A DNA stretch of 64,000 nucleotides from an uncultured Oxalobacter sp. (GTDB taxonomy: Bacteria; Pseudomonadota; Gammaproteobacteria; Burkholderiales; Burkholderiaceae_D). The position numbers were made by a program, and so were the translations under genes. Where the stretch lies: positions 1 to 64,000 of the forward strand of contig CAKQWF010000001.1 in NCBI GenBank assembly GCA_934277985.1. The letters run 5' to 3'. Under the pieces are notes generated by a model. The model saw only the letters and a list, made by a program, of their open reading frames with translations. It ran no database searches and had not been told where the DNA came from. Positions within the stretch are counted from its first letter, which is position 1, and the number at the start of each line of letters is the position of its first letter. Shown in pieces: positions 28,800 to 37,996 of the stretch.

Positions 28800-29300
28800 A
28801 AGATATATCGGTGATATGGGGTGGCGACCTTTGTGTCGCCACAATTGTTTCTGAAAATCGCGAGACTGTTTCAGCCATTGTGTGAATGCAAGTGTTTCGT
28901 CTGAACGGATGGAAAACATATGTACATGGTGTTCCGGGTGAATTCTTCTGTGTTCCGGAATGTCCCTGAGATACAGAAAGGGTATGGAAACGCATTCATG
29001 TGCCGCTTGATCTGCAAGTAAATTGTCGTCGGCTGATCTGGTTGCCAGCGTACAGAACAGGTCGTAGCCATTCAGAAAATATATCCGGAAGTGGAACACG
29101 TTTTAGCGTGATTTAACACAAGGAATGCCGGAAAATCGAAATGACTGGTGTTCGAAAGATCCTGCCGGTAAGCATCGTCATGCCTTTGTGTGAACAGCAG
29201 ATCCGTGTGAAGGAAGGGACGTTGTGCAGGAAACGCGTAATTCCGGCATATCTGAAGTTTGTCGACAAGTGGGAATAAGTACCCATGTGGCGGTACGGGA
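28800..29300 (-). pseudogene. decayed LysR-type regulator remnant
   Basis: No intact gene spans the gap between oxlT and tRNA-Arg, but minus-strand translation gives protein-like stretches in two frames. The frame ending at 29072 has LLFTQRHDDAYRQDLSN and PAFLVLNH, like the effector-domain centre of NodD/PcaQ-type LysR proteins. A different frame, from about 29075 down to 28800, has NGYDLFCTLATRSADDNLLA, ECVSIPF and a tail with SDETLAFTQWLKQS, like the end of that domain. The helix-turn-helix half and about 40 residues in the middle are missing. I infer a frameshifted, truncated regulator gene. The last part overlaps the oxlT terminator side. The assignment is by pattern memory only. Confidence 0.45.
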
Positions 29301-29452
29301 AAATTTGCCGTCGTTGTGTGGTATCGGAATGCTGGCCGAGGGTTCTGAATTTCTGACGGTAAAGGGGCAGACAGAAGAGTGACGTGCGCACAAGAGGGCA
29401 GGGCTGCCTGTGGCTGGCAACAGGAACACGGGCGTAAAGAAAAAGACAGGAA

Positions 29453-29528
29453 TGGCGCGCTCGGCGGGGATCGAACCCACAACCCCTGCCTTCGGAGGGC
29501 AGTACTCTATCCATTGAGCTACGAGCGC
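29453..29528 (-). tRNA. tRNA-Arg (anticodon CCG)
   Basis: On the minus strand: acceptor GCGCTCG/CGAGCGC perfectly paired, D stem GCTC/GAGT-like, anticodon stem CTGCC/GGCAG around CTCCGAA (anticodon CCG), T arm GTGGG-TTCGATC-CCCGC, discriminator G and encoded CCA. Reads CGG codons. Confidence 0.96.
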
Positions 29529-29612
29529 GCTGGGATGACGATGTTTTCAGGGCGATAGCTGATTCAGAAAACAACGCAGGCAGTATTCTACCTCATTTGT
29601 CTGGTCTGGTAC

Positions 29613-29644
29613 GCAGTTTTGGCAAAGAAGTTTGCCAAAACTGC
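29613..29644 (-). terminator. 14-bp perfect hairpin downstream of amiC
   Basis: GCAGTTTTGGCAAA (29613-29626), GAAG loop, TTTGCCAAAACTGC (29631-29644). It begins 8 bases after the amiC stop on the minus strand. There is no distal U-run, so it may be a weak terminator or a 3'-stabilising structure. Confidence 0.55.
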
Positions 29645-29652
29645 AGTGCGTA

Positions 29653-30957
29653 TCAGATCATGCCGTTGCGGGCGCGTGGCGGGTTTTTTGCGAAATATTT
29701 CTTGATGCCGTTGAGGATGGCGTTTGCGATATTTTCCTGATGTGCGGCATTATTGAGCTTGGCTTCTTCTTCGGAGTTCGAGATGAAGGCCGTTTCCACC
29801 AGAATGCTGGGAATGTCAGGGGCTTTCAGTACGGCAAACGCGGCCTGTTCGACAGATCCCTTGTGAAGACGGTTGATGCCTCCCATTTCATTGAGTACGG
29901 CATTGCCGAGTTTCAGGCTGTTCTTGATCTGTGCAGTTGTGGAAAGGTCAAGCAAAACACTGGCCAGTTGACGGTCGTGTTTCTTGATATTGACCCCGCC
30001 GATCAGGTCGGCCGCGTTTTCGCGTCTGGCCAGCCAGCGTGCCGCAGTCGAGGAGGCACCTTTTTCGGACAGGACGAAAACGGAAGAACCACATGCACTC
30101 GGTTTGATAAAAGCGTCCGCGTGGATGGAAATGAACAGATCGGCCTGGACCGCGCGTGCTTTCTGGACACGTGTTCCCAACGGTACGAAGAAATCGGCAT
30201 TGCGGGTCATGACGACACGCATATTGGGCTGTTGTTCGATTTTTGCTCGCAGGCGTTTGCCGATAGAGAGCACGACGTCTTTTTCCTTGCTGCCACGCGC
30301 GCCGATCGCGCCGGAATCTTCACCGCCATGTCCCGGATCGATCACGATCGTGACCATGCGTTTGAGCTGCATTTTTCCGGTATCGCCCGCAAGGCTCTTG
30401 CGGCTGGAGGTACCGGTTGATGCCGGTTCAGGATCGGTTTTTTTCGATTCGTTGGCCGCGACTTGTTCCGGTTCCGGATCGTGCTTCCATTCTCCCTTGA
30501 GGATGAGTGCCGCGATCGGATCAAGAGGTTCTTTCGGGTACAGATCCATGACAAGACGATGCTTGTATTTGTCGATAGGCGCCAGCGAAAAGACCTGCGG
30601 ATTGACGGCTGTTTTCAGGTCAAAAACCAGACGGACGGTTTCAGGATTGAGCTGGCCGACGCGGACGTGCTGGATGTAGGGATCGTCCGGCTGGATTTTG
30701 GAGATCAGTTCTTTCAGGGTCGCGTTCAGTTCGACACCTTGTATATCGACGACGAGGCGTTCCGGGTTGGTCAGAATAAAGTGTTTCGCCTGAATCTTGC
30801 CGTCATGTTCCAGTGTGATACGTGTATAGTCATCGGCAGGCCATGCACGGACGGCGACGATATTGCCTGCATGAACCGTTGAGACGGCAGTCATACCGGC
30901 GAGAAAGACGAGAAATGCAAGGGCGGTTTGCCAGTATTTGTAAAATGAATGTTTCAT
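29653..30957 (-). CDS. amiC: N-acetylmuramoyl-L-alanine amidase AmiC type
   Basis: A 434-residue periplasmic amidase that cuts the bond between MurNAc and the stem peptide during cell separation. From ATG 30957: a signal sequence with the hydrophobic ALAFLVFLAGMTAVS ending VHAG; an AMIN domain (about 32-130) for septal peptidoglycan; a Ser/Thr/Pro linker; and an Amidase_3 catalytic domain with the zinc segment TIVIDPGHGGEDSGAIG, SIHADA and the Glu in SILVETAFISN. The start follows the tsaE stop by 7 bases, the usual tsaE-amiC operon. An in-frame ATG at 30996 inside tsaE is not used. Confidence 0.94.
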   Translation of the reverse strand: MKHSFYKYWQTALAFLVFLAGMTAVSTVHAGNIVAVRAWPADDYTRITLEHDGKIQAKHFILTNPERLVVDIQGVELNATLKELISKIQPDDPYIQHVRVGQLNPETVRLVFDLKTAVNPQVFSLAPIDKYKHRLVMDLYPKEPLDPIAALILKGEWKHDPEPEQVAANESKKTDPEPASTGTSSRKSLAGDTGKMQLKRMVTIVIDPGHGGEDSGAIGARGSKEKDVVLSIGKRLRAKIEQQPNMRVVMTRNADFFVPLGTRVQKARAVQADLFISIHADAFIKPSACGSSVFVLSEKGASSTAARWLARRENAADLIGGVNIKKHDRQLASVLLDLSTTAQIKNSLKLGNAVLNEMGGINRLHKGSVEQAAFAVLKAPDIPSILVETAFISNSEEEAKLNNAAHQENIANAILNGIKKYFAKNPPRARNGMI

Positions 30958-30964
30958 CTTCGAT

Positions 30965-31450
30965 TCAGCAGTGAGGCGAAAAACGCAGGGTTTCAAGGCA
31001 ATGTATGCCTTTGCCGGATGAGGCGCTCATGTGTGCCGTTCGCCCATCTCCCGTGATGTCGAGCGTGACGGCGATATCGGGGGCGGGTAATTCGGAGCCG
31101 GCATTTTCGGCCCATTCGATGATGCAAATGGTCGTCCCGTTGAAATGTTCCCGAAAACCCGCTTCCAGAAATTCTTCCGGGCATCCCATCCTGTACAAAT
31201 CGAAATGCAGCAGCTCGATCGCCTGTCCGTTCAGGTTGATGACATAGGGCTCCATAAGCGTGTAGGTCGGGCTTTTGACTTTTCCCGTATGACCCGCTTC
31301 CCGGATCAGGGCGCGCGTGAGCGTTGTTTTGCCGGCGCCCAGATCGCCGTGCAGATAAATGGTGAGCCCGCGTTCCAGCACATGCGCCAGCGCCTTGCCA
31401 AGTGCGCATGTATCGGTCTCGTCGTTCAGATAGAATGTTTTTTGCAGCAT
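30965..31450 (-). CDS. tsaE: tRNA threonylcarbamoyladenosine ATPase TsaE
   Basis: A 161-residue P-loop protein working with TsaB/TsaD in t6A37 tRNA modification. Walker A is YLHGDLGAGKTTLTRAL, the switch-like VKSPTYTLMEPY follows, then HFDLYRM and CIIEWAENAG. The ATG at 31450 (MLQKTFYLNDE) fits family length; the frame is open to 31528. Divergent from queG, followed by amiC. The partner tsaD is at 48459. Confidence 0.93.
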   Translation of the reverse strand: MLQKTFYLNDETDTCALGKALAHVLERGLTIYLHGDLGAGKTTLTRALIREAGHTGKVKSPTYTLMEPYVINLNGQAIELLHFDLYRMGCPEEFLEAGFREHFNGTTICIIEWAENAGSELPAPDIAVTLDITGDGRTAHMSASSGKGIHCLETLRFSPHC

Positions 31451-31560
31451 CGGTCGGAATGGTACAGATCGCGCATCGTACGTGATGTGATATAACGGAA
31501 CGATTTCGCATATAGTATCAATAATCATTCCTTTTTAGGCAATATCTTTTGTTGTTTTTG

Positions 31561-32649
31561 ATGAAAATTGAAGGGCAATTCACTGATTTTGTTTTAAAAA
31601 TGAGAGCCTGGGCCAAAGAGCTGGGCTTTTCGGATTTGCGGATTGCCGACATTCGTCTGGATGAGGCGGAAAAAAGGCTGCAACAGTGGCTTGCGCAAGA
31701 TTTTCACGGTGAAATGCATTATATGGCGGCGCATGGCATGAAGCGCTGCCGTCCGGATGAATTGTTGCCGGGTACGGTCAGAGTCGTTTCCGTGCGCATG
31801 GATTATCTTCCGGATACAAAAGCGCTTTCACAAGCGAAGGCCGGTGTGCATCATGCCGATCCGCTGGCAGCACGTATATCGCTGTATGCCCGCGGACGCG
31901 ATTATCACAAGGTATTGCGTTCACGATTGCAGAAACTGGCCGACAAAATGCAGGATGCCATCGGACCTTTTTCATATCGTGTTTTTGCCGATTCTGCACC
32001 GGTCATGGAAGTGGCGTTTGCCGGAAAAGCCGGTATGGGATGGCAGGGCAAGAACAATTTGTTGTTGTGCCGTGACGGCGGATCGTTTTTCTTTCTCGGG
32101 GAAATGCTGGTCGATTTGCCGTTGCCAGTCGATTCCGGGGAAGATGACCATTGCGGTAACTGTACACGTTGCATGCAGGCTTGCCCGACAGGTGCGCTCG
32201 TCGCGCCGTATCGTCTCGATGCACGGCGTTGCGTTTCCTATCTGACGATCGAATTCAAGGGCAGTATTCCCGTAACATTGCGCCCGTTGATGGGCAACAG
32301 GATATATGGATGTGACGACTGCCAGCTGTGTTGTCCATGGAACCGGTTTGCGAAGGTGAGTGACGTGCCGGATTTCGCAGTACGACATGATATGGATCGC
32401 GCCACCCTTCTGGAATTGTTCGGCTGGACGGAAACGGAGTTTTTGCAGAAGATGCAAGGCAGTCCGGTACGGCGTATCGGATATGTCTGCTGGTGTCGCA
32501 ATATTGCGGTGGCATTGGGCAATGCGCTTCGTGAAGTGAGCGATGCAACGGAAATCTCGCGTATAGTCGCTGCCTTGCGTGACAAACGTCAGACGGTGTC
32601 GGATATGGTGGATGAACATATCGATTGGGCGCTGGCACAGAAGCCTTGA
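31561..32649 (+). CDS. queG: epoxyqueuosine reductase QueG
   Basis: A 362-residue cobalamin- and Fe-S-dependent enzyme completing queuosine in tRNA. Two ferredoxin-like 4Fe-4S clusters are visible: CGNCTRCMQACPTGAL (about residues 197-212) and CDDCQLCCPWN (about 249-259). The N-terminal B12-binding region includes FADSAPVMEVAFAGKAGMGW, with the catalytic Asp of FADS. Needs cobalamin, although no B12 synthesis genes are seen apart from the distant CobD/CbiB-family protein. ATG 31561 chosen. Confidence 0.94.
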   Translation: MKIEGQFTDFVLKMRAWAKELGFSDLRIADIRLDEAEKRLQQWLAQDFHGEMHYMAAHGMKRCRPDELLPGTVRVVSVRMDYLPDTKALSQAKAGVHHADPLAARISLYARGRDYHKVLRSRLQKLADKMQDAIGPFSYRVFADSAPVMEVAFAGKAGMGWQGKNNLLLCRDGGSFFFLGEMLVDLPLPVDSGEDDHCGNCTRCMQACPTGALVAPYRLDARRCVSYLTIEFKGSIPVTLRPLMGNRIYGCDDCQLCCPWNRFAKVSDVPDFAVRHDMDRATLLELFGWTETEFLQKMQGSPVRRIGYVCWCRNIAVALGNALREVSDATEISRIVAALRDKRQTVSDMVDEHIDWALAQKP

Positions 32650-32713
32650 AAACGGCAGTCTTCAGGTACGGGATAAAATATGTCTTGTCAGTAATTGGAG
32701 AAAACGGTTGTTT

Positions 32714-33667
32714 ATGGAAGATGTTGCCAGTGTTCACCTTACGCCCGGGAACCGTTCGTTGATCGACGAATTTTGCGATACCGTATGGCTTGAGGATGGT
32801 TTGTCGAGAAATACGCTGGAAGCTTACCGAAGCGACTTGCAGCTGTTTGCGCAGTGGCTGGAAAAAAATGGGGCGGCGCATGATTTGCTGGCGGTAACGC
32901 CGGAGCATCTGAACCGTTATTTTCTGGCCCGCCATGCCGAGTCCAAAGCGATATCTGCCAATCGGAGGCTGACGGTTTTCAAGCGGTTCTACCGGTTGCA
33001 GATACGGATGGGACGGCTCGCGGTCAGCCCATGCCAGCGAATGCGTGCGGCAAAACAACCGGCACGGTTTCCGCATGCCCTCTCCGAGCGGCAGGTGGAG
33101 GCATTATTGTCGGCGCCGGATGTGCAAAAACCATTAGGCTTGCGAGACCGGACGATGATCGAACTGATGTATGCCAGCGGTTTGCGGGTTTCCGAACTTG
33201 TTGCGCTGAAACTGGTCGAAACGGGAATGAACGAAGGTGTGTTGCGTATACTGGGCAAGGGCAGCAAAACCCGGCTGGTTCCGTTCGGCGAAGAGGCAAG
33301 AGGATGGCTGGAACGTTATTTGCGGGAAAGCCGTCCCGTGATTTTATCCGGAAAGCTGTCCGATCATCTGTTCGTCACGGCGCGCGGAACAGGGATGACC
33401 CGGCAAATGTTCTGGACGCTGATAAAAAAATATGCCGTGCAATCCGGCATTCATGATCCGTTGTCGCCCCATACGTTAAGACATGCCTTTGCCACGCATT
33501 TGCTCAATCATGGTGCCGATTTGCGGGTTGTCCAGTTATTGCTGGGACATGCGGATATTTCGACGACCCAGATATATACTCATGTAGCGCAACAGCGTCT
33601 CAAACAGTTGCATGCACAGCACCATCCGCGAGGCAGCCGTCACGAAGAAACGACAGGGGGCTGCTGA
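32714..33667 (+). CDS. xerD: tyrosine recombinase XerD
   Basis: A 317-residue site-specific recombinase that resolves chromosome dimers at dif with XerC and FtsK. N-terminal SAM-like domain (WLEDGLSRNTLEAYRSDLQLF); catalytic domain with ASGLRVSELVAL, GKGSKTRLVPFG, SPHTLRHAFATHLLNHGADL, LLGHADISTTQIYTHV (Arg, His-x-x-Arg, His, Tyr). The context STTQIYTHVAQQRLKQLH is closer to XerD than XerC. GGAG lies upstream of ATG 32714; the frame extends back into queG but not as a gene. It is a housekeeping recombinase, not an integrase. Confidence 0.94.
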   Translation: MEDVASVHLTPGNRSLIDEFCDTVWLEDGLSRNTLEAYRSDLQLFAQWLEKNGAAHDLLAVTPEHLNRYFLARHAESKAISANRRLTVFKRFYRLQIRMGRLAVSPCQRMRAAKQPARFPHALSERQVEALLSAPDVQKPLGLRDRTMIELMYASGLRVSELVALKLVETGMNEGVLRILGKGSKTRLVPFGEEARGWLERYLRESRPVILSGKLSDHLFVTARGTGMTRQMFWTLIKKYAVQSGIHDPLSPHTLRHAFATHLLNHGADLRVVQLLLGHADISTTQIYTHVAQQRLKQLHAQHHPRGSRHEETTGGC

Positions 33668-33683
33668 AGCTATACGGACGAAA

Positions 33684-34643
33684 TCAGGAAAGCGCGATGG
33701 TCGTCATGACGAAGGGATGGTCGGAGCGATCCGGTCTGTCTGCGTCGTCAGGCATCCGGTAAAGTATGTCGGTGACACGGCCTGCGCTAAATCCGGCCAG
33801 TTCCGTAAATTCATCGGAAACGAAAATATGATCGATGTATCCGGTATCCATGCCCCGGATATACCGGGTATTTTCCTGTATGGAAGCGTGGGGCGACTGG
33901 ACATCCAGAGTGTTGTGCAGACGATACATGGAAGGAAGCGGTTGCTCACTTTCGTGTTGCGCGCCGGTGGCGATGCCAGTGGTCACAGCCTTGGCCGTAT
34001 CGTTGAAATCTCCCAGCAATATGACCGGTGTTCCCGTTTTTTGCCGGAAGCGGGCGATCAGCGTATGGACACCAACTGCATCGGCAGCACGGCGTGAGAG
34101 CGAACGGAACATGGCCAGCCCATGTTGTAACGGATCGGCAAGTCCAGTACCCGGGACAGGGTCAGGTCGTCTCGATTTGAAATGTATCGCATAAAGATTA
34201 AGTATCCGGCCGTTTGGCAACAACACCGGAATTTCCAGTACCGGACGTGAAAAACGGTCCAGGAGGGTATCTGTTCCGGGTAGCGATATCCGGAAATTTT
34301 CAGGAAAATGGCTGTGAGTCTTCGGCGTACCCGCCAGCGGCAGTCGTGTGACGAACGCGACTTCAGGAACGGGTTTTGAAGGTCGGAAAGGCACTTCGGT
34401 AAAGACGGGCGTGGCGTTGCGAAGTTGTCGCGAACAGGCCATGATATCCGCGACGGCCTGTGCCGAAAAAATTTCTTCAAAAGCGATGATATCGGGAAGG
34501 AAACGGTCGATCAGGCCGCCGATCCAGGCGATTTTCGCCTCGTATTCCGCAGCAGTGCATGGTGGAAGATCCGGATAACAAATCGTACCCGGCAAGGACA
34601 GATTGCGGACATTGAAAGTCGCCAGTCGAATTTCCTGCTGCAT
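33684..34643 (-). CDS. endonuclease/exonuclease/phosphatase family protein
   Basis: A 319-residue EEP-fold (DNase I-like) hydrolase. Motifs: [10 protein letters not shown] near the N-terminus, the catalytic Glu in [29 protein letters not shown] (metal-binding Asp-Asn) and the C-terminal DYGYIDHIF-like segment ([11 protein letters not shown]) with SDHPFV. No signal peptide. Substrate cannot be told from sequence: phosphodiesters, nucleic acids or inositol phosphates are all possible. AAAGGA precedes the ATG. Convergent with xerD. Confidence 0.85.
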   Translation of the reverse strand: MQQEIRLATFNVRNLSLPGTICYPDLPPCTAAEYEAKIAWIGGLIDRFLPDIIAFEEIFSAQAVADIMACSRQLRNATPVFTEVPFRPSKPVPEVAFVTRLPLAGTPKTHSHFPENFRISLPGTDTLLDRFSRPVLEIPVLLPNGRILNLYAIHFKSRRPDPVPGTGLADPLQHGLAMFRSLSRRAADAVGVHTLIARFRQKTGTPVILLGDFNDTAKAVTTGIATGAQHESEQPLPSMYRLHNTLDVQSPHASIQENTRYIRGMDTGYIDHIFVSDEFTELAGFSAGRVTDILYRMPDDADRPDRSDHPFVMTTIALS

Positions 34644-34775
34644 ATTTTTCCTTTCGCCACTACAATGCAGACATGTGTCGTTTCCTGTCGCAGTATCTTA
34701 ACAAACGGATCGACGGTTTTTGGGAATGTACGACAGTTTTCCCGTAATCAAACAGGAAAACAGGAATGTGAAAGT

Positions 34776-35387
34776 ATGTATACGGTTTTATTCGTCGTAG
34801 TGGCCTATCTTCTCGGCTCTATTTCATTTGCGCTGGTGAGCAGCAAACTTTTCGGTCTGGCAGATCCCAGAACGTATGGCTCCAAAAATCCCGGCGCGAC
34901 CAATGTACTGCGCAGCGGCAACAAACTGGCAGCCTTGCTTACGCTGGTGGGCGATGCCGCCAAAGGATGGCTGGCCGTCTGGCTGGCATTTCATTTCGGT
35001 GCGCAGTATCAGGTCGGTGAAATCGGGTTGGCCTGTGTTTGCGTGGCTGTCTTTCTCGGCCATCTGTTTCCCGTATTCGCGCAATTCAAGGGTGGAAAGG
35101 GTGTGGCGACAGCACTGGGTGTCTTGCTGGGGATTAGCCCGTTACTGGGATTGCTGGTGCTGGTGACCTGGTTGTGTGTGGCGGTACTGTCACGCTATTC
35201 GTCGCTGTCAGCCCTGATTTCCGCCGTGCTGGCACCGATATATTACGGGTTGTTGTTCGGATTCAATCTCTATTTCGCGGCGATTGTCGTCATCAGCGCA
35301 TTTCTGATTGCACGCCATCGTCAGAATATCGGTAACCTGATGACCGGCAAGGAAAGCAAGATCGGCGCCAAGAAAAAAGCGGGATGA
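34776..35387 (+). CDS. plsY: acyl-phosphate glycerol-3-phosphate acyltransferase
   Basis: A 203-residue integral membrane enzyme starting phospholipid synthesis by transferring an acyl group from acyl-phosphate to glycerol-3-phosphate. The three PlsY motifs are seen: GSISFA in the first helix, [13 protein letters not shown], and the [18 protein letters not shown] loop. About five to six hydrophobic helices. ATG at 34776 with AGGA upstream. Divergent from the EEP-fold gene. Confidence 0.95.
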   Translation: MYTVLFVVVAYLLGSISFALVSSKLFGLADPRTYGSKNPGATNVLRSGNKLAALLTLVGDAAKGWLAVWLAFHFGAQYQVGEIGLACVCVAVFLGHLFPVFAQFKGGKGVATALGVLLGISPLLGLLVLVTWLCVAVLSRYSSLSALISAVLAPIYYGLLFGFNLYFAAIVVISAFLIARHRQNIGNLMTGKESKIGAKKKAG

Positions 35388-35399
35388 TGGTGTCGTGTC

Positions 35400-36044
35400 C
35401 TATTTTTCGAAAGGGGCCAGCAGGTTGTGCGCGACCGCGTAGCGGACGATTTCCGAGATGGAGTGCATGCCCATCTTGTTCAGGATGCGCGATTTGTGAG
35501 TGCTTACTGTCTTGACGCTCAGGTGGAGTTGCTGGCCGATGTCGGTGACGGTTTTGCCTTGTGCCAACAGGTTGAAAATCTCGAATTCTCGGTTCGACAG
35601 CTGGCTGTGCGGCAGTGGTTTTTCCGGTGTCATGATATCGAGCGCAAGCTGTTCAGCGACTTCTATGCTGATGTAGGGTTTGCCTGAGGCCACTTTCCGG
35701 ATGGCATGAACCAGCTGGGTTCCGGCGCTTTCCTTGGTCAGATAACCCTGTGCGCCTGCACGGATGGAACGGATGGCGTATTGTTCTTCCTCGTACATGG
35801 TCAGTACCAGTACCGGCAGTTTCGGCGATTCGGTGCGGATCTGGCGAATCAGGTCGATACCGCTGCGTCCCGGCATGGAAAGGTCGAGCAACAACAGATC
35901 GAAGCCTCCCTTTCGGACATGTGCCAGTACCCCGAAGCCGTCGGTAGCTTCACCGACGACTTCGATATCGTCAGTGCTCTCCAGAATACGTTTTAACCCT
36001 TCGCGCATCAGGGTGTGGTCGTCTGCGATGACAATCCTGATCAT
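35400..36044 (-). CDS. NarL/FixJ-type response regulator
   Basis: A 214-residue regulator. The receiver domain has the acidic pair at 8-9, phospho-acceptor Asp54 (LLLDLSMPG), the Thr/Ser switch in VLVLTMYEE and Lys104 (YLTKESAG). A LuxR-type helix-turn-helix (LSNREFEIFNLLAQGK...VKTVSTHKSRILNKM) occupies about residues 147-205. No sensor kinase is adjacent, so it is an orphan in this window. It resembles the UvrY/GacA group more than NarL. Confidence 0.9.
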   Translation of the reverse strand: MIRIVIADDHTLMREGLKRILESTDDIEVVGEATDGFGVLAHVRKGGFDLLLLDLSMPGRSGIDLIRQIRTESPKLPVLVLTMYEEEQYAIRSIRAGAQGYLTKESAGTQLVHAIRKVASGKPYISIEVAEQLALDIMTPEKPLPHSQLSNREFEIFNLLAQGKTVTDIGQQLHLSVKTVSTHKSRILNKMGMHSISEIVRYAVAHNLLAPFEK

Positions 36045-36175
36045 AAGCTGTCAGACGGAATGTATTACCTGTCAATGGCCCGGGACGGGAATGCTTTTCA
36101 AAGAGTTGATACCAATACACTATACAATGCATTGTCGCGGTAAAATGTAGCTTACTCGTTTTTTAGATACAAGTC

Positions 36176-37933
36176 ATGAACGCAGATAACAAAAACAGCA
36201 CTTCCACCCCTTCTTCCAATTTTTTGCGTGCCATCATCGAGGCCGACAACGAAAAGGGAACGTATCAGCGTCCCGGCATGCCCGATGTCATCACACGCTT
36301 TCCGCCGGAACCGAACGGTTACCTGCATATCGGACACGCCAAGTCGATTTGCCTGAATTTCGGGTTGGCAAGGGATTATCATGGACGTTGCCATTTGCGT
36401 TTCGACGATACCAATCCGACCAAGGAAGACCAGGAATTTGTCGATACGATCAAGGACAGTGTCCAGTGGCTCGGTTTTTCCTGGGAACAGGGTGGTACAG
36501 CCTATTTGCATTACGCCAGCGATTATTTCGATACCCTGTATATGATGGCCGAGTATCTGATCGAGGCAGGCCATGCCTATGTGGACAGCCAGACACCGGA
36601 AGAAATCGCCAAGAACCGGGGCAGTTTTTCCGAACCCGGCAAAAATTCGCCGTACCGCGATCGTCCGGCAGCCGAATCGCTGGATCTTTTCCGTCGGATG
36701 AAGGCTGGTGAATTTCCGGATGGCGCGCATGTGCTGCGTGCGAAAATCGATATGGCGTCGCCGAACATGAACATGCGAGACCCGGTGATTTACCGGATTC
36801 GTCATGCGCACCATCATCGTACCGGGGATAAATGGAATATTTATCCGATGTACGACTATACGCACCCGATTTCGGATGCGCTGGAAAACATCACCCATTC
36901 GATCTGTACACTGGAATTTCAGGATCACCGTCCGTTTTATGACTGGATTCTTGAACGCCTGACGGAAACGGTCACTTTGCCCGATGGCCGGGTGATCGGG
37001 TGCTTTCTGCAAAAACCGTTACCGCACCAGTATGAATTCGCCCGTCTGAATCTGACTTATACCATCACCAGCAAACGCAAGCTGTTGCAGCTGGTCGAGG
37101 AAAAAATCGTCGATGGATGGGATGACCCACGCATGCCGACTATCGTCGGGATACGGCGTCGTGGTTATACGCCGGAGTCGATCCAGCTGTTTTGCGAACG
37201 GATCGGCGTGGCCAAGGCAGACGGCTGGATCGATATGGGAACGCTGGAAGGCAGTCTGCGAGACGATCTGGACCCGAAAGCACCGAGAGCCGCTGCCGTG
37301 CTACATCCGCTGAAACTGATCATCGACAATTTCCCCGAACATCTTGAGGAAGAATGCACATCCCCGGTTCATCCGCATTATCCGGAACGTGGCTTGCGAC
37401 GCTTCCCGATTACCCGTGAACTGTGGATCGAACGTGAGGATTTCATGATTGATCCGGTCAAGGGATATTTCCGGCTTTTCCCGGGCAATCGTGTCCGTTT
37501 GCGTTATGGCTATGTGGTCGAATGCACGGGATATGACCAGGATGAAAATGGCAATGTGACGGCAGTACACTGCCAGTATTTTCCGGACAGCCGCAGCGGT
37601 ACGGAAGGCAGCGCGACTTACAAGGTCAAGGGCAATATCCACTGGGTCAGCTGTGCGCATGCCGTCGAGGCGGAAGTCAGACTGTATGACAGACTGTTCG
37701 CAGATCCGGCTCCGGACGCCAACAACAAGGATTTCAGGCTTGCGTTGAATCCGGCGTCCAAGGAAGTGGTGCGAGCCTATCTGGAACCCGGTCTTGCAGC
37801 GGCGCTTCCGGGGGATATTTACCAGTTCGAACGGCACGGCTATTTTGTCGCGGACATCAAGGACTCGCAGCCTGGCAAACCGGTGTTCAACCGTTCCGTC
37901 ACATTGCGTGATTCCTGGGGAAAGAAAAAATAA
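36176..37933 (+). CDS. glnS: glutaminyl-tRNA synthetase
   Basis: A 585-residue class I synthetase charging tRNA-Gln. The HIGH motif is in PPEPNGYLHIGHAKS, the KMSKS equivalent is ITSKRKL, and the C-terminal anticodon-binding beta-barrels run to the end. Presence of GlnRS implies that Gln-tRNA does not need the GatCAB transamidation route. The ATG at 36176 gives the usual N-terminus. Terminator at 37954-37983. Confidence 0.96.
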   Translation: MNADNKNSTSTPSSNFLRAIIEADNEKGTYQRPGMPDVITRFPPEPNGYLHIGHAKSICLNFGLARDYHGRCHLRFDDTNPTKEDQEFVDTIKDSVQWLGFSWEQGGTAYLHYASDYFDTLYMMAEYLIEAGHAYVDSQTPEEIAKNRGSFSEPGKNSPYRDRPAAESLDLFRRMKAGEFPDGAHVLRAKIDMASPNMNMRDPVIYRIRHAHHHRTGDKWNIYPMYDYTHPISDALENITHSICTLEFQDHRPFYDWILERLTETVTLPDGRVIGCFLQKPLPHQYEFARLNLTYTITSKRKLLQLVEEKIVDGWDDPRMPTIVGIRRRGYTPESIQLFCERIGVAKADGWIDMGTLEGSLRDDLDPKAPRAAAVLHPLKLIIDNFPEHLEEECTSPVHPHYPERGLRRFPITRELWIEREDFMIDPVKGYFRLFPGNRVRLRYGYVVECTGYDQDENGNVTAVHCQYFPDSRSGTEGSATYKVKGNIHWVSCAHAVEAEVRLYDRLFADPAPDANNKDFRLALNPASKEVVRAYLEPGLAAALPGDIYQFERHGYFVADIKDSQPGKPVFNRSVTLRDSWGKKK

Positions 37934-37953
37934 ACATCCAGTATGCAATCAAT

Positions 37954-37983
37954 AAAAAACGCGCTTTGCAGCGCGTTTTTTAT
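37954..37983. terminator. bidirectional terminator between glnS and the M48 peptidase gene
   Basis: AAAAACGCGCT/AGCGCGTTTTT stem with a 4-base loop, A-run left and T-run right. Serves two convergent genes. Confidence 0.93.
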
Positions 37984-37996
37984 TGGGAACAGCAGA

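Noticed and set aside
28743..29099. 118-codon ORF read as an intact gene
   Set aside because: It runs through the oxlT terminator, lacks a start signal and looks like only the tail of a LysR effector domain; reported as a pseudogene instead.
32714..33667. Tyrosine recombinase as a mobile-element integrase
   Set aside because: Sequence follows XerD throughout, and no attachment site, excisionase or cargo is present.
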